DNA from: Candidatus Uhrbacteria bacterium RIFCSPLOWO2_01_FULL_47_25
Lineage (GTDB): Bacteria; Patescibacteriota; Patescibacteriia; GWA2-46-9
Length of the DNA stretch: 48,182 nucleotides
Direction: 5' to 3'
Assembly: GCA_001791325.1 (NCBI GenBank)
Contig: MGEK01000006.1
Coordinates: 1 to 48,182, forward strand
Of the stretch, positions 19,764 through 28,727 are shown piece after piece (positions within the stretch are counted from its first letter, which is position 1; each line of letters opens with the position of its first letter). Both the position numbers and the translations under genes were made by a program. Under the pieces are notes generated by a model. That model had not been told where the DNA came from, did not search any database, and worked only from the letters and a program-made list of their open reading frames with translations.

Positions 19764-22283
19764 ATGTTTTTTAATTCACATATTAAACTTGTCAAACTCA
19801 AGCGGAATAAAGTCTGTCGCGCTTGGTACAACCGTCCAGAGCATATATTCTGGCACTGGTTTATTATTGGTAGTTGGCTTACTCTCGCCTTGCTCGTGAT
19901 TTTAGGAATCGGATTCAATCAAATGGTCTCGGTTGATGATTATGCGTTAATTAACTGGCCGTCAGCACAAGCACAAAGTGGACCAGTTGAATTCATTTCT
20001 ACCATCAAACAATCAGTGGGAGATTATAGCTCTTTAAGCTCGTGGTGGAACGCTATGAGCTCTGGAGGAATTGATCTTACAGTTACTTCAACAAAGGTTT
20101 TTTCTCACACTGGCATTACTGGAACCATTGCTGATGGCGCTCTGGTCACCGGGGACATGTCTGGAGCAACCGCTACCGCTGTGCATACAACCCCCACCCA
20201 GATTCTTCTCAAAAACATTGTCGGCACATTCCAATCGGATGAACCAGTCCGCGTTGATGCTTCAAATTACGTCACTCTTACTGATGTGGGCAATAGTGTA
20301 GCCCTCATAGCCAAAATAGACGGTACTTGGACAGTAGCTGATACAGCCTATGTCAACATCCAAAATGCGATTACCTCGGCCTCCAATTATATCAAAATCT
20401 ATACAACACCTGTGGCTAGACATACAGGAAAATGGGATGACACCAAATATCGTCTGGTGATGACGAGTTGGCGGAATCCTATTGTTGTCTTTGTTAGCAA
20501 CGTAATAATCGATGGCTTACAAATACAGGCAAATAATCAACAAGATGGCAGAGGGATTGCTCACGGGGTGAGCGGTATTAGTAATGTTTTGGTTTCTAAT
20601 AATATTATTCGCTTTACCATTTCTCCTCCCGGCACCAATAATCGTGGAATCTCCTTTGCAGGAGTTCCTGCTGGCGGATCCGTAAAAATCTGGGATAATA
20701 TTGTCTATGGTTTTTATTACGGAATCTTCGGCAATCTTCAAAGTAACCAAGGATCAGTTTATATTTACAATAATACGGTTTCCGGAAACCAATACGGTAT
20801 TGTCCGTGGTGGCTATGGCAGCACTGTTTCTGCAAAAAATAATATTGCTGTGGATAGCGCTGTTCAAGATTACTACGCACAATACACGGCATTTAATAAT
20901 CCTGTTAACAATATTTCCTCCGATGCCACCTCTCCCAACACCTCGCTCCGCAACCAGACTGTCTCTTTTGTTGATACATCAAATAACGATTACCATCTTG
21001 CTTCTTCTGATACTGCCGCCAAAGATATGGGGGTTGACCTTTCCTCTGATGCCAATCTCGCCTTTGCTAGTGACATTGATGGTCAATCCAGACCGCAAGG
21101 ATCATCGTGGGATATTGGAGCAGATGAAGTTGAAGAAACGGTTAGCGCTCCTCCTTCATCCGGCGGCGGTTATATACGTAGTCCCACTTTTTCAGATAGC
21201 GGTTACGGTACAACAGATTTAATCATGGGCGGGACAGTTGTTTTTGGTCTTGGCGACGGTAGTTATGGCATCATTCGTATTCCGCCAGACTCTAGCGGTG
21301 GCAAAGTGGTACATCTCAGCATCGGTCAGGTAGCGTCATCTCAATTACCTAATTTGTCGCCCTTGCCCGGTGGCGCTGTCGTAGTTGGGCCTCTCTATCG
21401 TTTTACGGCAGCTTTAGATAATGGCACCCAAGCCGATCTTACCAAAGAAGCCACCATTGTTATGGAAGTCGTTGATCGCAGTATGGGGTTGTCTCTTTTT
21501 GATCAAGCGTCTTTGGCTATTTACCGTTACGATCCAACGCTTTCAGAATGGAAAAAATTTGACACCATTATGACCGTTTATTCCACCAATCTTATTTCCG
21601 TCGGAACGCAAACTAGCCAATTCGGCATATTCGCTTTGATGAGTGTTATACCCTCACCACCATCTTCTTCTGTAAATACTGCGCCTACGCCTTCTTCGGA
21701 CCAAAAACCGCCAGAACAGACTTCTCTCCCCTTACCTACCACGGCCTCGCTTTCTGGAATAATCACCGTTGATAGCTTTGGCGGCTCTACCTTACCCGAA
21801 GCAGTAGTCACGCTTCAACCAATAAATCTTACTGTTCGTACGGACGCGGTTGGGCATTACCAATTTGATGGGTTAAAAGAGGACGATTATTCTTTGGCTA
21901 TCAGCCAGTTCGGTTACCGTTCGTATACCAGCCGTATTATTACGGTTAAGGCAGGAGATACTCTCAAGAGAAATTTTTACTTATCTATTCTGTCATCGGG
22001 CACTCTGCAAGTCACCACGTCGGGGCGGCGGGATATTAGTTTAGAAAAACAGGCGCTCGGTATTTTTGGTCGTTTGTATAGCCGTCTTCCTCTGCAAGAG
22101 TCTGATTGGGTGCTGGTGCGTTATTTAGCTTATGGAGGTGCAATAGCTAAACGAGACCTTAGTGAGGAACGTCGGGCTATCAATCGTTTTTATACTATTT
22201 TCCGCTATCTGCCCTCCAGTACGCAGGACTGGCGCGTTGTTCATGTGTTGGGGTACGGTACCTTGATGAGTGTTATGAGATAG
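19764..22283 (+). CDS. Secreted parallel beta-helix surface protein
   Basis: 839 residues. A basic N-terminus and a transmembrane/signal segment ('FIIGSWLTLALLVILGIGF', about 33-52) direct export. Residues ~150-430 contain beta-helix-like rungs ('VIIDGLQIQANN', 'VLVSNNIIRF', 'VYIYNNTVSGNQYGIV') and end in 'WDIGADE', typical of right-handed parallel beta-helix proteins. A beta-rich domain, a Pro/Ser linker (~620-650) and a carboxypeptidase-regulatory-like domain ('AVVTLQPINLTVRTDAVGHYQFDGLKEDDYSLAI') follow. The C-terminus has two repeats of the pattern 'F..lYsRLP...DW..v.yl.YG', perhaps an anchoring domain. A strong ribosome-binding site supports the start. The substrate is unknown. Confidence 0.85.
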   Translation: MFFNSHIKLVKLKRNKVCRAWYNRPEHIFWHWFIIGSWLTLALLVILGIGFNQMVSVDDYALINWPSAQAQSGPVEFISTIKQSVGDYSSLSSWWNAMSSGGIDLTVTSTKVFSHTGITGTIADGALVTGDMSGATATAVHTTPTQILLKNIVGTFQSDEPVRVDASNYVTLTDVGNSVALIAKIDGTWTVADTAYVNIQNAITSASNYIKIYTTPVARHTGKWDDTKYRLVMTSWRNPIVVFVSNVIIDGLQIQANNQQDGRGIAHGVSGISNVLVSNNIIRFTISPPGTNNRGISFAGVPAGGSVKIWDNIVYGFYYGIFGNLQSNQGSVYIYNNTVSGNQYGIVRGGYGSTVSAKNNIAVDSAVQDYYAQYTAFNNPVNNISSDATSPNTSLRNQTVSFVDTSNNDYHLASSDTAAKDMGVDLSSDANLAFASDIDGQSRPQGSSWDIGADEVEETVSAPPSSGGGYIRSPTFSDSGYGTTDLIMGGTVVFGLGDGSYGIIRIPPDSSGGKVVHLSIGQVASSQLPNLSPLPGGAVVVGPLYRFTAALDNGTQADLTKEATIVMEVVDRSMGLSLFDQASLAIYRYDPTLSEWKKFDTIMTVYSTNLISVGTQTSQFGIFALMSVIPSPPSSSVNTAPTPSSDQKPPEQTSLPLPTTASLSGIITVDSFGGSTLPEAVVTLQPINLTVRTDAVGHYQFDGLKEDDYSLAISQFGYRSYTSRIITVKAGDTLKRNFYLSILSSGTLQVTTSGRRDISLEKQALGIFGRLYSRLPLQESDWVLVRYLAYGGAIAKRDLSEERRAINRFYTIFRYLPSSTQDWRVVHVLGYGTLMSVMR

Positions 22284-22407
22284 ATGGAGAGATTTGTGTT
22301 GTGCGCTTGCTAGACATTCCTGATTTGAATAACAGAGCACGGTGCTTAGAGCGTTGAAAATACAAACGTCAGCATTTTTATTTAATGTCAATATTATTGA
22401 TAATATT

Positions 22408-23391
22408 ATGCTTTACGACGTTATAATCATCGGTGGTGGGCCGGCGGCCGTGGGCGTGGCGGTTTACGCGGCGCGCAAAAAATTAACCAGTTTGCTTATA
22501 ACAGAGACTTTCGGCGGTCAGTCAATTGTTTCCGATGATATCCAAAACTGGATTGGCGAGCCGCATATTGCTGGCTGGGAGCTGGCTCAAAAACTTGAGA
22601 AACATGCACGTGACTATCCTGATGTTTTGACCATTAAAGATGGTGAACGGATTGTGGCGGTTCAGGAAATCGCCTGCAGTCAGGATAGGATTTGCGATTT
22701 TGAAGTGGCCACGGAAAAAGGGGAAAAATATCAAAGCAAAACAGTTATTGTGGCTTCGGGCGCGCGTCGTCGTAAGTTGGGCATTCCGGGCGAAAATGAA
22801 CTAAACGGCAAGGGCGTGGCTTATTGCTCCACTTGCGATGCTCCGCTTTTTAAAGACAAAACAGTGGCCGTTGTCGGCGGCGGCAACGCCGGTCTGGAAG
22901 CGGTTATTGATCTTATTCCTTATGCTTCTAAAATCTATTTGGTTGAATATGGAGAAACATTAAAGGGCGATGCCGTTACTCAAGCAGAAATTAAGAAAAA
23001 TCCTAAAGTTGAAATTTTATTAAATACTCAAACCGTGGCTGTGTTGGGTGATAAATTCGTGCAAGGGTTGAAATGTCTGGATCGCAAAACCAATAAGGAG
23101 AAAACGCTTGATGTTGGCGGCTTGTTCGTGGAAATCGGGTCTGTTCCTAATTCGGAGATTGTTAAAGGATTAGTAGAGATTGATAAATTTGGGCAGATTG
23201 TTACTGACGCCAAATACGCGACCACTTCGCACGCTGGCATATTCGCGGCTGGTGATGTTACGGATGATCCGTTTAAGCAAAACAACATTTCGGTTGGTGA
23301 TGGCGTGCGAGCGGCCTTGTCCGCTTATGATTATTTATTGAAGCGTCAGAAGATGAGCCCGGCGGCGGAAACAGCGAGACACGGCGATTAA
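22408..23391 (+). CDS. trxB: Thioredoxin reductase (NAD(P)H-dependent flavoprotein)
   Basis: 327 residues from the ATG at 22408; an upstream in-frame ATG at 22342 would add 22 residues before the FAD-binding MLYDVIIIGGGPA, so the later start is preferred. Redox-active Cys140 and Cys143 lie in AYCSTCDAP. The second nucleotide-binding motif is VAVVGGGNAGLEA, and 'GIFAAGDVTDDPFKQNNISVGDG' closes the FAD site. The enzyme reduces thioredoxin or a glutaredoxin-like partner in the cytoplasm. No thioredoxin gene is in the window. The first helix 'FGGQSIVSDDIQNWIG' is slightly divergent from the canonical TrxB form. Confidence 0.93.
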   Translation: MLYDVIIIGGGPAAVGVAVYAARKKLTSLLITETFGGQSIVSDDIQNWIGEPHIAGWELAQKLEKHARDYPDVLTIKDGERIVAVQEIACSQDRICDFEVATEKGEKYQSKTVIVASGARRRKLGIPGENELNGKGVAYCSTCDAPLFKDKTVAVVGGGNAGLEAVIDLIPYASKIYLVEYGETLKGDAVTQAEIKKNPKVEILLNTQTVAVLGDKFVQGLKCLDRKTNKEKTLDVGGLFVEIGSVPNSEIVKGLVEIDKFGQIVTDAKYATTSHAGIFAAGDVTDDPFKQNNISVGDGVRAALSAYDYLLKRQKMSPAAETARHGD

Positions 23392-23432
23392 AATAAAAGA
23401 CGACGCCGCTCTCATTCTGAGTGCGGCGTCGT
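23391..23432 (-). terminator. Intrinsic terminator of the minus-strand small gene
   Basis: ACGACGCCGC (23400-23409) pairs perfectly with GCGGCGTCGT (23423-23432). Read on the minus strand the hairpin is followed by TCTTTTATTTTAA, a good U-tract. The stop codon of the minus gene lies in the loop. It may also stop trxB transcription from the other side, with a poorer tail. Confidence 0.75.
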
Positions 23433-23621
23433 GGTGGTTTCGTGGTCGCTGTCCACATACCGGAAGAAGTGGGCAAAAAACAAGAGCGCTGCCAGAAAAA
23501 TGAGAAGAGGTAATACTAGAAGCGCTATTGGCCCCCACACCTCATTCTCAATCCGAGCGGCCAAAAAGAAGCCGATCTGTCCCGCGATGACCATTAAAGC
23601 CCAAAACACTATACCCGGCAT
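23412..23621 (-). CDS. Small two-helix membrane protein
   Basis: 69 residues with two transmembrane helices ('VFWALMVIAGQIGFFLAA' and 'GPIALLVLPLLIFLAALLFFAHFF') and a polar tail. A strong Shine-Dalgarno AGGAGGG lies 6 nt before the ATG, a promoter lies further upstream and a terminator overlaps the 3' end, so this short reading frame is a real, independent transcription unit. No family is recognised. Confidence 0.75.
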   Translation of the reverse strand: MPGIVFWALMVIAGQIGFFLAARIENEVWGPIALLVLPLLIFLAALLFFAHFFRYVDSDHETTTTPHSE

Positions 23622-23663
23622 TTGACCCTCCTTTTGGTTTCAGCGTGACGTACGTTGAGGGGA

Positions 23664-23691
23664 AGTATATAGATTTTTTTAGATTTGTCAA
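23664..23691 (-). promoter_or_regulatory. Promoter of the small membrane protein gene
   Basis: On the minus strand: TTGACA (23691-23686), a 16-bp spacer and TATACT (23669-23664). The predicted start gives a ~35-nt leader with the AGGAGGG ribosome-binding site. Confidence 0.75.
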
Positions 23692-23809
23692 CGCCTGTAA
23701 AATTTTATATAGTGATCACGAATCGTCGTGCCCAAAGCAGATCCCTGCCCGCCGGTAGGCGCGGCGCCTCTGGCGGAGAATCCAGAAGTTTGTACTTTAT
23801 ACATTGAGC

Positions 23810-23894
23810 GGAAGGGTCGCATAGAGGCCTAGTGCGCCTGCTTGGAGAGCAGGTATACCGAAAGGTATCGCGAGTTCGAATCTCGCCCCTTCCG
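23810..23894 (+). tRNA. tRNA-Ser(GGA)
   Basis: 85 nt with a full cloverleaf: acceptor GGAAGGG/CCCTTCC, anticodon stem CCTGC/GCAGG with loop TTGGAGA (anticodon GGA), a long variable arm (TATACCGAAAGGTATC) typical of class II tRNAs, T stem GCGAG/CTCGC with TTCGAAT, and discriminator G. CCA is not encoded. Confidence 0.95.
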
Positions 23895-23904
23895 CTCAGT
23901 GTGA

Positions 23905-24010
23905 AATATTTACCCCGCACCGTCCCGCCATGTGCGAGAGAGAGCAGGTACCCCGCATGGAGGAGTCACGACCGAGGAGACGGTAGCCAGATGAGAGTTG
24001 TGACCGAATC
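23905..24010. other. Structured intergenic segment, possible RNA
   Basis: Two stems can be drawn: CCATG (23928-23932) with CATGG (23956-23960), and GTCACGAC (23965-23972) with GTTGTGAC (23997-24004, one G-U pair), enclosing purine-rich loops. The GC content is higher than in the flanking AT-rich gap. No known RNA family could be assigned; it does not show the 4.5S SRP RNA core clearly. The rest of the gap to 24100 shows nothing. Confidence 0.3.
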
Positions 24011-24100
24011 TTGCCTTTGGTAGCAACATTTAGTATCGTTAGATCGAGATGGTTTGAGATTAAGTTGTCTGTTGTAGTTTAAAAATTTAGTCCCCATATT

Positions 24101-25009
24101 ATGTCTAGGGAAGGAAAATATTGGTTCAATGACGAGGACAATGTTGTTGAAAATAAAGCGACCCGCACTCCTGACTCAATATCAGAGGTGCCGCAGGGGG
24201 AAATAAATAGAGAAAGAGACCAGCAGAGTCGTCTATTGGTCGTTAAGGAGGCTCCTCCTCTTGTGCACGGGAGCGAACGGCGAGATGAAGCAACACAACA
24301 GGAGACGAAGGAGGTATGCCGTAAGCCCAGCACAGTCACCGATTCTGAGCGAGAAGTCGGTAAAGAACGAGAGGTCAGCCTCGAGCCAGAAGGAAATGAT
24401 CAAGAAAAACTAAGTGAGAGATCGTTCATTGTGAGCCTTTTGGGTCTTACAGCTTCCGGAAAAAGCACAGTCACCGGGTTGTTGACAAAAACTTTTGAAG
24501 AAGAGGGAGTTTCGTGCACCGTTATAAAGAAAGATGATGCAATTCGCAGGCTAGCTCGGGAAAGATTTGGAGAACGACAGGAGTGGCGAGGCTACGCACC
24601 CGTACGTGGTTTTGGTGAACAGGACGTGAATGCCGAAATAAATCGAGAGATTCTTCAAGTATTAGGAAAGGCCAAGGTGATATTTCTGGAGGGCGGAACC
24701 AGAACCAGACGTTCGCTTGCTACTACTCTTCATGGTGTTGAGGGTCAGGCAGATTATCGTATTATCAAATTCGACGTGTCGCCGCTCGAAATCATGAGAC
24801 GATTGGCTGGGAGAAGAAGGCGCACAAAGCGGATTGACGATGCTCTTCCTTTGGCTTTTTTTAAGTTGGTAGGGCAATATATTCGTCCTCTGCTCACCGA
24901 TGCCCCAAGCAGGCGCGATCACGACGTCGAGGTGGTTGATGCTAACCAACCACCCGAGCGAGTGGCGGAAGCAGTGAAGGGGATTATCAACAGAGGACTG
25001 AAGAGATAA
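24101..25009 (+). CDS. P-loop kinase-like protein with disordered N-terminal tail
   Basis: 302 residues. Residues 1-107 are polar, highly charged and low in hydrophobics, so probably disordered. Residues 108-302 form a P-loop kinase-like domain: Walker A GLTASGKST (115-123), 'VIKKDDAIRRLARERFG' as a nucleotide-kinase-like switch, 'KVIFLEGGTRTRR' as a candidate Walker B or substrate strand, and an Arg-rich lid 'RRLAGRRRRTKRIDD'. The shape resembles small-molecule or nucleotide kinases (dephospho-CoA, shikimate or adenylylsulfate kinase type), but the substrate cannot be called. It is followed by an alpha/beta hydrolase with its own promoter. Confidence 0.7.
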   Translation: MSREGKYWFNDEDNVVENKATRTPDSISEVPQGEINRERDQQSRLLVVKEAPPLVHGSERRDEATQQETKEVCRKPSTVTDSEREVGKEREVSLEPEGNDQEKLSERSFIVSLLGLTASGKSTVTGLLTKTFEEEGVSCTVIKKDDAIRRLARERFGERQEWRGYAPVRGFGEQDVNAEINREILQVLGKAKVIFLEGGTRTRRSLATTLHGVEGQADYRIIKFDVSPLEIMRRLAGRRRRTKRIDDALPLAFFKLVGQYIRPLLTDAPSRRDHDVEVVDANQPPERVAEAVKGIINRGLKR

Positions 25010-25026
25010 GGATCGTAATCTTGAGA

Positions 25027-25054
25027 TTGTAAAGAGTAAAATTTTAGCTATAAT
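25027..25054 (+). promoter_or_regulatory. Promoter giving a near-leaderless transcript
   Basis: TTGTAA (25027-25032), a 16-bp spacer and TATAAT (25049-25054). The ATG at 25064 is only 9 bp after the -10 box, so the mRNA would start within a few bases of the start codon, and no Shine-Dalgarno is present. Confidence 0.65.
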
Positions 25055-25063
25055 TTTATTTGT

Positions 25064-26395
25064 ATGCCACCAGGAGAACGCGGAGGATACAACCCCGAAC
25101 AGCTTATTCCTTCGGAGCCGACACAGCCAAAGGACATTCTTGCGGAACTTGACGCACAATCAGTAGAGATCAAAAAGCGTCGTTCCTTGAAGATCACTCG
25201 TCCTTCTAATGTTCGTGGTCCTGAACGAAAAGTTGACGCTAAACGTCCCGAGCAGGAACGCAACCTCATTGTACGTTTTGAGCGTGAAGAAATATTACGT
25301 ATCTATAAATTATTACGAGAAAAAGGGGCGCACGCGGGCAAATCCTCTGAAGGGAAGCCCTCAGAATTATTAAAACGATTCCGTGAACGCGCGAAGCAGC
25401 TAGAGCGCAACCTTGACCTTTTGAGTGAACAATTATACAAGAACGTTCGTCCCGTGCAGATTGAAGACGCAGATATTGGCCAACACGTTGTTCCGGTGGC
25501 TGAGCTTTGTTTACCGGATGATCAACGCGAACGAACCGATAAGGACACTCCTTATGTTACGCTCGCTGGTATTGCGACAAATCATCACCAACAGGCCGCT
25601 CTGGCTATGGCCATGGCTTTGCAAGGGAAGCGAGTGTTCGCGATGACGCATCCAGGAAATGCTCTCGCCAAGACGCCAAAAGATTGGGCAAAACATGTTC
25701 GCCAGGATGGAACCTATCGGCTTCAGGCGAAAGTTCTTCAAGAAGCTGTGAAGAAACTTGGGCTCAAAGAGTTTCACATGGTTGGGTACTCAATGGGTGC
25801 TAGCGTTGCCCTTAAAGCAGCGCGCGATCCGGAGTTTAGCCGCGCCGCTAAAGAGATCGACCTTATTGAACCATTGGGCTTTGAAAATCTCGGGCTGGCT
25901 CGTTTGGGGTACCGCTTTTTAGGCAAAGAAACAGTTGGCGTCATGCGCGATCCCGAATCAAAGCTAAAAGCATTTTTATCGGGGAACAAGACGACCGGGC
26001 TCCCCGGCGGGCCGTTTATAGCCGATGCTTTTGCTTTGAGTAAAGAACAGTTTACAGTTAGAGAGCTCGCCGAACTCCGGCCGGAAGGGAAGTTGCGCAT
26101 CTGGACGATGAGTCAGAGTACTCTCGTGGATGTTGCCGCAGTACGAGGGAAGATTGCCGCCGCGAACGAGCTGCGCGAAGGCGCTACCGCCAATCACCCG
26201 ATAGAATTTTATACCGTCGAGGGTGATACCCATTCGACGCCACTTATCCATGCCAACGGGTTTGCAAGTATGTTGGAACATGGTCCTGGGGTTCCTTCGG
26301 GCGATGAAGTAAGTATAGCCCAGCTAGATAATTCTGCGGCGCGAGCATTATTTAGGGGGGTCGTCGACGCTGAGTCTAGGAAGGAGAGAATTTGA
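25064..26395 (+). CDS. Alpha/beta hydrolase-fold protein
   Basis: 443 residues. The N-terminal ~90 residues are polar and basic; a helical segment follows ('FEREEILRIYKLLREKG...LLKRFRERAKQLERNLDLLSEQLY'). From ~150 on an alpha/beta hydrolase is visible: 'VTLAGIATNHHQQAALAMAMALQGKRVFAMTHPGNA', a nucleophile elbow GYSMGAS with Ser243, and a C-terminal 'GDTHSTPLIHANGF' that offers the His. An acidic partner is not obvious. The substrate is unknown (an ester or peptide hydrolase is possible). Its long charged N-terminus resembles that of the neighbouring kinase, so both may be tethered or processed alike. Confidence 0.75.
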   Translation: MPPGERGGYNPEQLIPSEPTQPKDILAELDAQSVEIKKRRSLKITRPSNVRGPERKVDAKRPEQERNLIVRFEREEILRIYKLLREKGAHAGKSSEGKPSELLKRFRERAKQLERNLDLLSEQLYKNVRPVQIEDADIGQHVVPVAELCLPDDQRERTDKDTPYVTLAGIATNHHQQAALAMAMALQGKRVFAMTHPGNALAKTPKDWAKHVRQDGTYRLQAKVLQEAVKKLGLKEFHMVGYSMGASVALKAARDPEFSRAAKEIDLIEPLGFENLGLARLGYRFLGKETVGVMRDPESKLKAFLSGNKTTGLPGGPFIADAFALSKEQFTVRELAELRPEGKLRIWTMSQSTLVDVAAVRGKIAAANELREGATANHPIEFYTVEGDTHSTPLIHANGFASMLEHGPGVPSGDEVSIAQLDNSAARALFRGVVDAESRKERI

Positions 26396-26413
26396 GTCGC
26401 TCGTCCCCTCCGT

Positions 26414-27637
26414 TCAGGGCAGAAGTTTAGTTAATTTGTCTAAAACTTGATTTCTCTCTTTCATACTGCGCGCGTGCATGACCACGATAATGTCGTCGCC
26501 TTTCTTTATTGCAACGCATCGTTGCGCTTCAATTAAAAATCCCACCTTAACCGCGTCAGGCTGGTAAGCCTGCAGGCTGGCGTTATGGTCATTAACTTTA
26601 ATACTTCGCGGAGCGATGTTACGCGTGGTGATAATATAATTATCTTGCCGCGTGGCGGCAACTATTTCTTGCTGACTAAATGCGGCCTTGGCGATAATAG
26701 TCATCTCATACGGCGTGGTAACATTGTGCGCGTCAAGGCCGGTTGGTTCAAAGAATAGCGTGTGCTTTAGCCCGAGTTCTGCCACTTTTTTATTCATCGC
26801 CGCCGCAAACATTGGACGCGACAATCCCGAGGCGTCCACGAGCGCCATGGTTGCTTGGTTAGATGAGGCAACGAGCATTGCTACCCACAAATCGTAGGCA
26901 CTGACCACGTCGCCGTCTTGCAATTTAACTTCACTAGTTGTATCGTCGCCGACGAGTGAAGCGGGGTAGTCAAGTTGCGCTTGGGTAATTGTTATTGTTC
27001 GGTCCCAGTTTAGCGGAGTTTGATCAAGCAGTGCGAGCGCTGTTACCAGTTTGCTCATTGAGGCCGGCGGCAGAATTTGATTTTCGTTTTTACCAGTTAT
27101 GATTTTGCCGTCGCGCAGGAAGGCGTAGGCAACGTCATCAAAAGTAGTATCATGCACTATCTGTGATGGGTTGATGGGAATGGTTCGCAAATCAGCGTTG
27201 CTGACCCCAAGCGCAAATTTTTTCATGAGGGCATAAGCCGTCTCGCCGTCTCTCATATAGTAACGCAATCCGTCAAGCGGGTTCACGTACCAAGCTTCTC
27301 CGCGATCTTCTACTTGCAGTAAAATTCGGCCAGACAAACGCGTTGCCAGTTGGCTGTTTCGCGGCCCCATCGTGTTGGTTGGAATTTTCGCGAGATCAGC
27401 GTTGGTTATGCCCAAGCCCATCGTGCGCATTATTTCGTATGCCGTTGGCCCATCTTTTAGGTAGTAGCGAGTGTCGTCGGTTGGATTAACGTACCAGGCT
27501 CGGCCATAGCTTTCCACCTGCAAGAGGATTCTGCCCTTAAGGTGTTCCGTCAAATCGTTATCCGACGCAAAAGTAGGCAAAGGCGCAAAAAACGTTATAC
27601 TCATTGCGCCAATGAACAATAAAACAATCTTTTTCAT
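26414..27637 (-). CDS. D-alanyl-D-alanine carboxypeptidase-like protein (peptidase S11)
   Basis: 407 residues with a cleavable signal peptide (MKKIVLLFIGAMSITFFAPLPTFA). Two ~55-residue repeats follow (about 33-86 and 101-154) of the form 'GRILLQVE..G.AWYVNP.D..RYY..DG..AY..M', a wall or surface module. The C-terminal S11 domain has SxxK at Ser193-Lys196 (PASMSKL), SxN at Ser258-Asn260 and, instead of KTG, Lys364-Val-Gly366 (AVKVGFL). It should trim peptidoglycan stem peptides outside the membrane. The Thr-to-Val change in the third motif may alter activity. It diverges from the isomerase gene across an AT-rich gap with TATAAT-like boxes on both strands. Confidence 0.88.
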   Translation of the reverse strand: MKKIVLLFIGAMSITFFAPLPTFASDNDLTEHLKGRILLQVESYGRAWYVNPTDDTRYYLKDGPTAYEIMRTMGLGITNADLAKIPTNTMGPRNSQLATRLSGRILLQVEDRGEAWYVNPLDGLRYYMRDGETAYALMKKFALGVSNADLRTIPINPSQIVHDTTFDDVAYAFLRDGKIITGKNENQILPPASMSKLVTALALLDQTPLNWDRTITITQAQLDYPASLVGDDTTSEVKLQDGDVVSAYDLWVAMLVASSNQATMALVDASGLSRPMFAAAMNKKVAELGLKHTLFFEPTGLDAHNVTTPYEMTIIAKAAFSQQEIVAATRQDNYIITTRNIAPRSIKVNDHNASLQAYQPDAVKVGFLIEAQRCVAIKKGDDIIVVMHARSMKERNQVLDKLTKLLP

Positions 27638-27764
27638 AAGCTATATTATAGTAAATATTGGGTATAATGAAAATCTGCCCTGTTCAGATTGTTGAAATAA
27701 TATTACAATGTATGCACAGACTTAATGCTTAATCATACATAGTGACTTATAAACTTTTTTGTTT

Positions 27765-28727
27765 ATGTTATCTCAAGCCATAAAAAATTTTCCCAAACAA
27801 TTTTCTTTTGAGCCGATCATTGAGAACAAGGAGGGGCTTAAATCAGCCTCCAAATTTGTGGTTGCCGGCATGGGTGGCTCCAATCATGCCACGGATGTTT
27901 TGAAGGCCTGGAAGCCAGAATTAGATATCATTGTCCATCGTGATTATGGGCTGCCGATCGCTAATGATCTAAAAAATCGTTTCGTTATCGCTTGTTCATA
28001 TTCGGGCAATACAGAAGAGACAATTGACTCATTTAACACCGCCGTAAAAAATAATTTATCAGTTGCTGTTATTGCCAAAGGTGGAAAGTTGATTGATTTA
28101 GCTAAAAAGCACATAGCGCCCTATATTGTACTTCCGGACACTGGCATTCAGCCGCGTTCAGCCATAGGCTTTATGTTTATGGCTCTTTTGAAAATCATGG
28201 GAGATGAGGCTGATTTGAAAGAGGCATCAAGAATGGTTGAAATTTTGCAGCCGGTGTCAACCAAGATTCCGGGTCGCGAACTGGCCAATAAATTAAAAGG
28301 TTACGCGCCAGTGATTTATGCCTCAAGTCGCAACTATGCTGTGGCTAACAACTGGAAAGTTAAGTTCACGGAAAACACGAAGATCCCCGCCTTTATGAAC
28401 GTTTTTCCAGAACTCAATCACCACGAGATGAATGGGTTTGATGCGGCAAAAAGTACTCGGGAATTGACTGCGCCATTCCACTTTATTTTTTTGCGAGACG
28501 ACGAAGACAATCCTCGCGTCATTAAACGAATGGCAATTTTACAAAAGATGTATACAGACAGGGAATTGCCAGTGGAAGTTATTAACTTAACAGGTCAGTC
28601 ACGCCTGGAGAAGATATTTTCTTCGTTACTGTTGGCCGATTGGACCTCCCTGGCTCTGGCCGAAATTTATGGCATTGATCCCGAACCTACGCCAATGGTG
28701 GAAGAGTTTAAGAAATTGATAGCTTAG
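27765..28727 (+). CDS. Bifunctional phosphoglucose/phosphomannose isomerase (SIS domains)
   Basis: ~320 residues from the ATG at 27765 (a TTG two codons earlier is less likely). Two SIS domains are seen: 'VVAGMGGSNHATDVLKAW' and 'VIACSYSGNTEETIDSF' in the first, and 'SRNYAVANNWKVKFTENTKIPAFMNVFPELNHHEMNGFD' in the second, with the Glu/His residues typical of the archaeal-type bifunctional PGI/PMI family. It interconverts glucose-6-P or mannose-6-P with fructose-6-P. A likely -10 box TATAAT lies at about 27662. The 3' end overlaps the convergent C39-like peptidase gene by 4 bp. Confidence 0.88.
   Translation: MLSQAIKNFPKQFSFEPIIENKEGLKSASKFVVAGMGGSNHATDVLKAWKPELDIIVHRDYGLPIANDLKNRFVIACSYSGNTEETIDSFNTAVKNNLSVAVIAKGGKLIDLAKKHIAPYIVLPDTGIQPRSAIGFMFMALLKIMGDEADLKEASRMVEILQPVSTKIPGRELANKLKGYAPVIYASSRNYAVANNWKVKFTENTKIPAFMNVFPELNHHEMNGFDAAKSTRELTAPFHFIFLRDDEDNPRVIKRMAILQKMYTDRELPVEVINLTGQSRLEKIFSSLLLADWTSLALAEIYGIDPEPTPMVEEFKKLIA

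Noticed and set aside
23705-23920. 71-residue minus-strand reading frame across tRNA-Ser
   Set aside because: It is antisense to the tRNA and encodes the familiar artefact of tRNA loops (GRGEIRTRDT); no start signals.
23905-24010. 4.5S SRP RNA
   Set aside because: The GGAA tetraloop helix with its conserved internal loop cannot be drawn convincingly.
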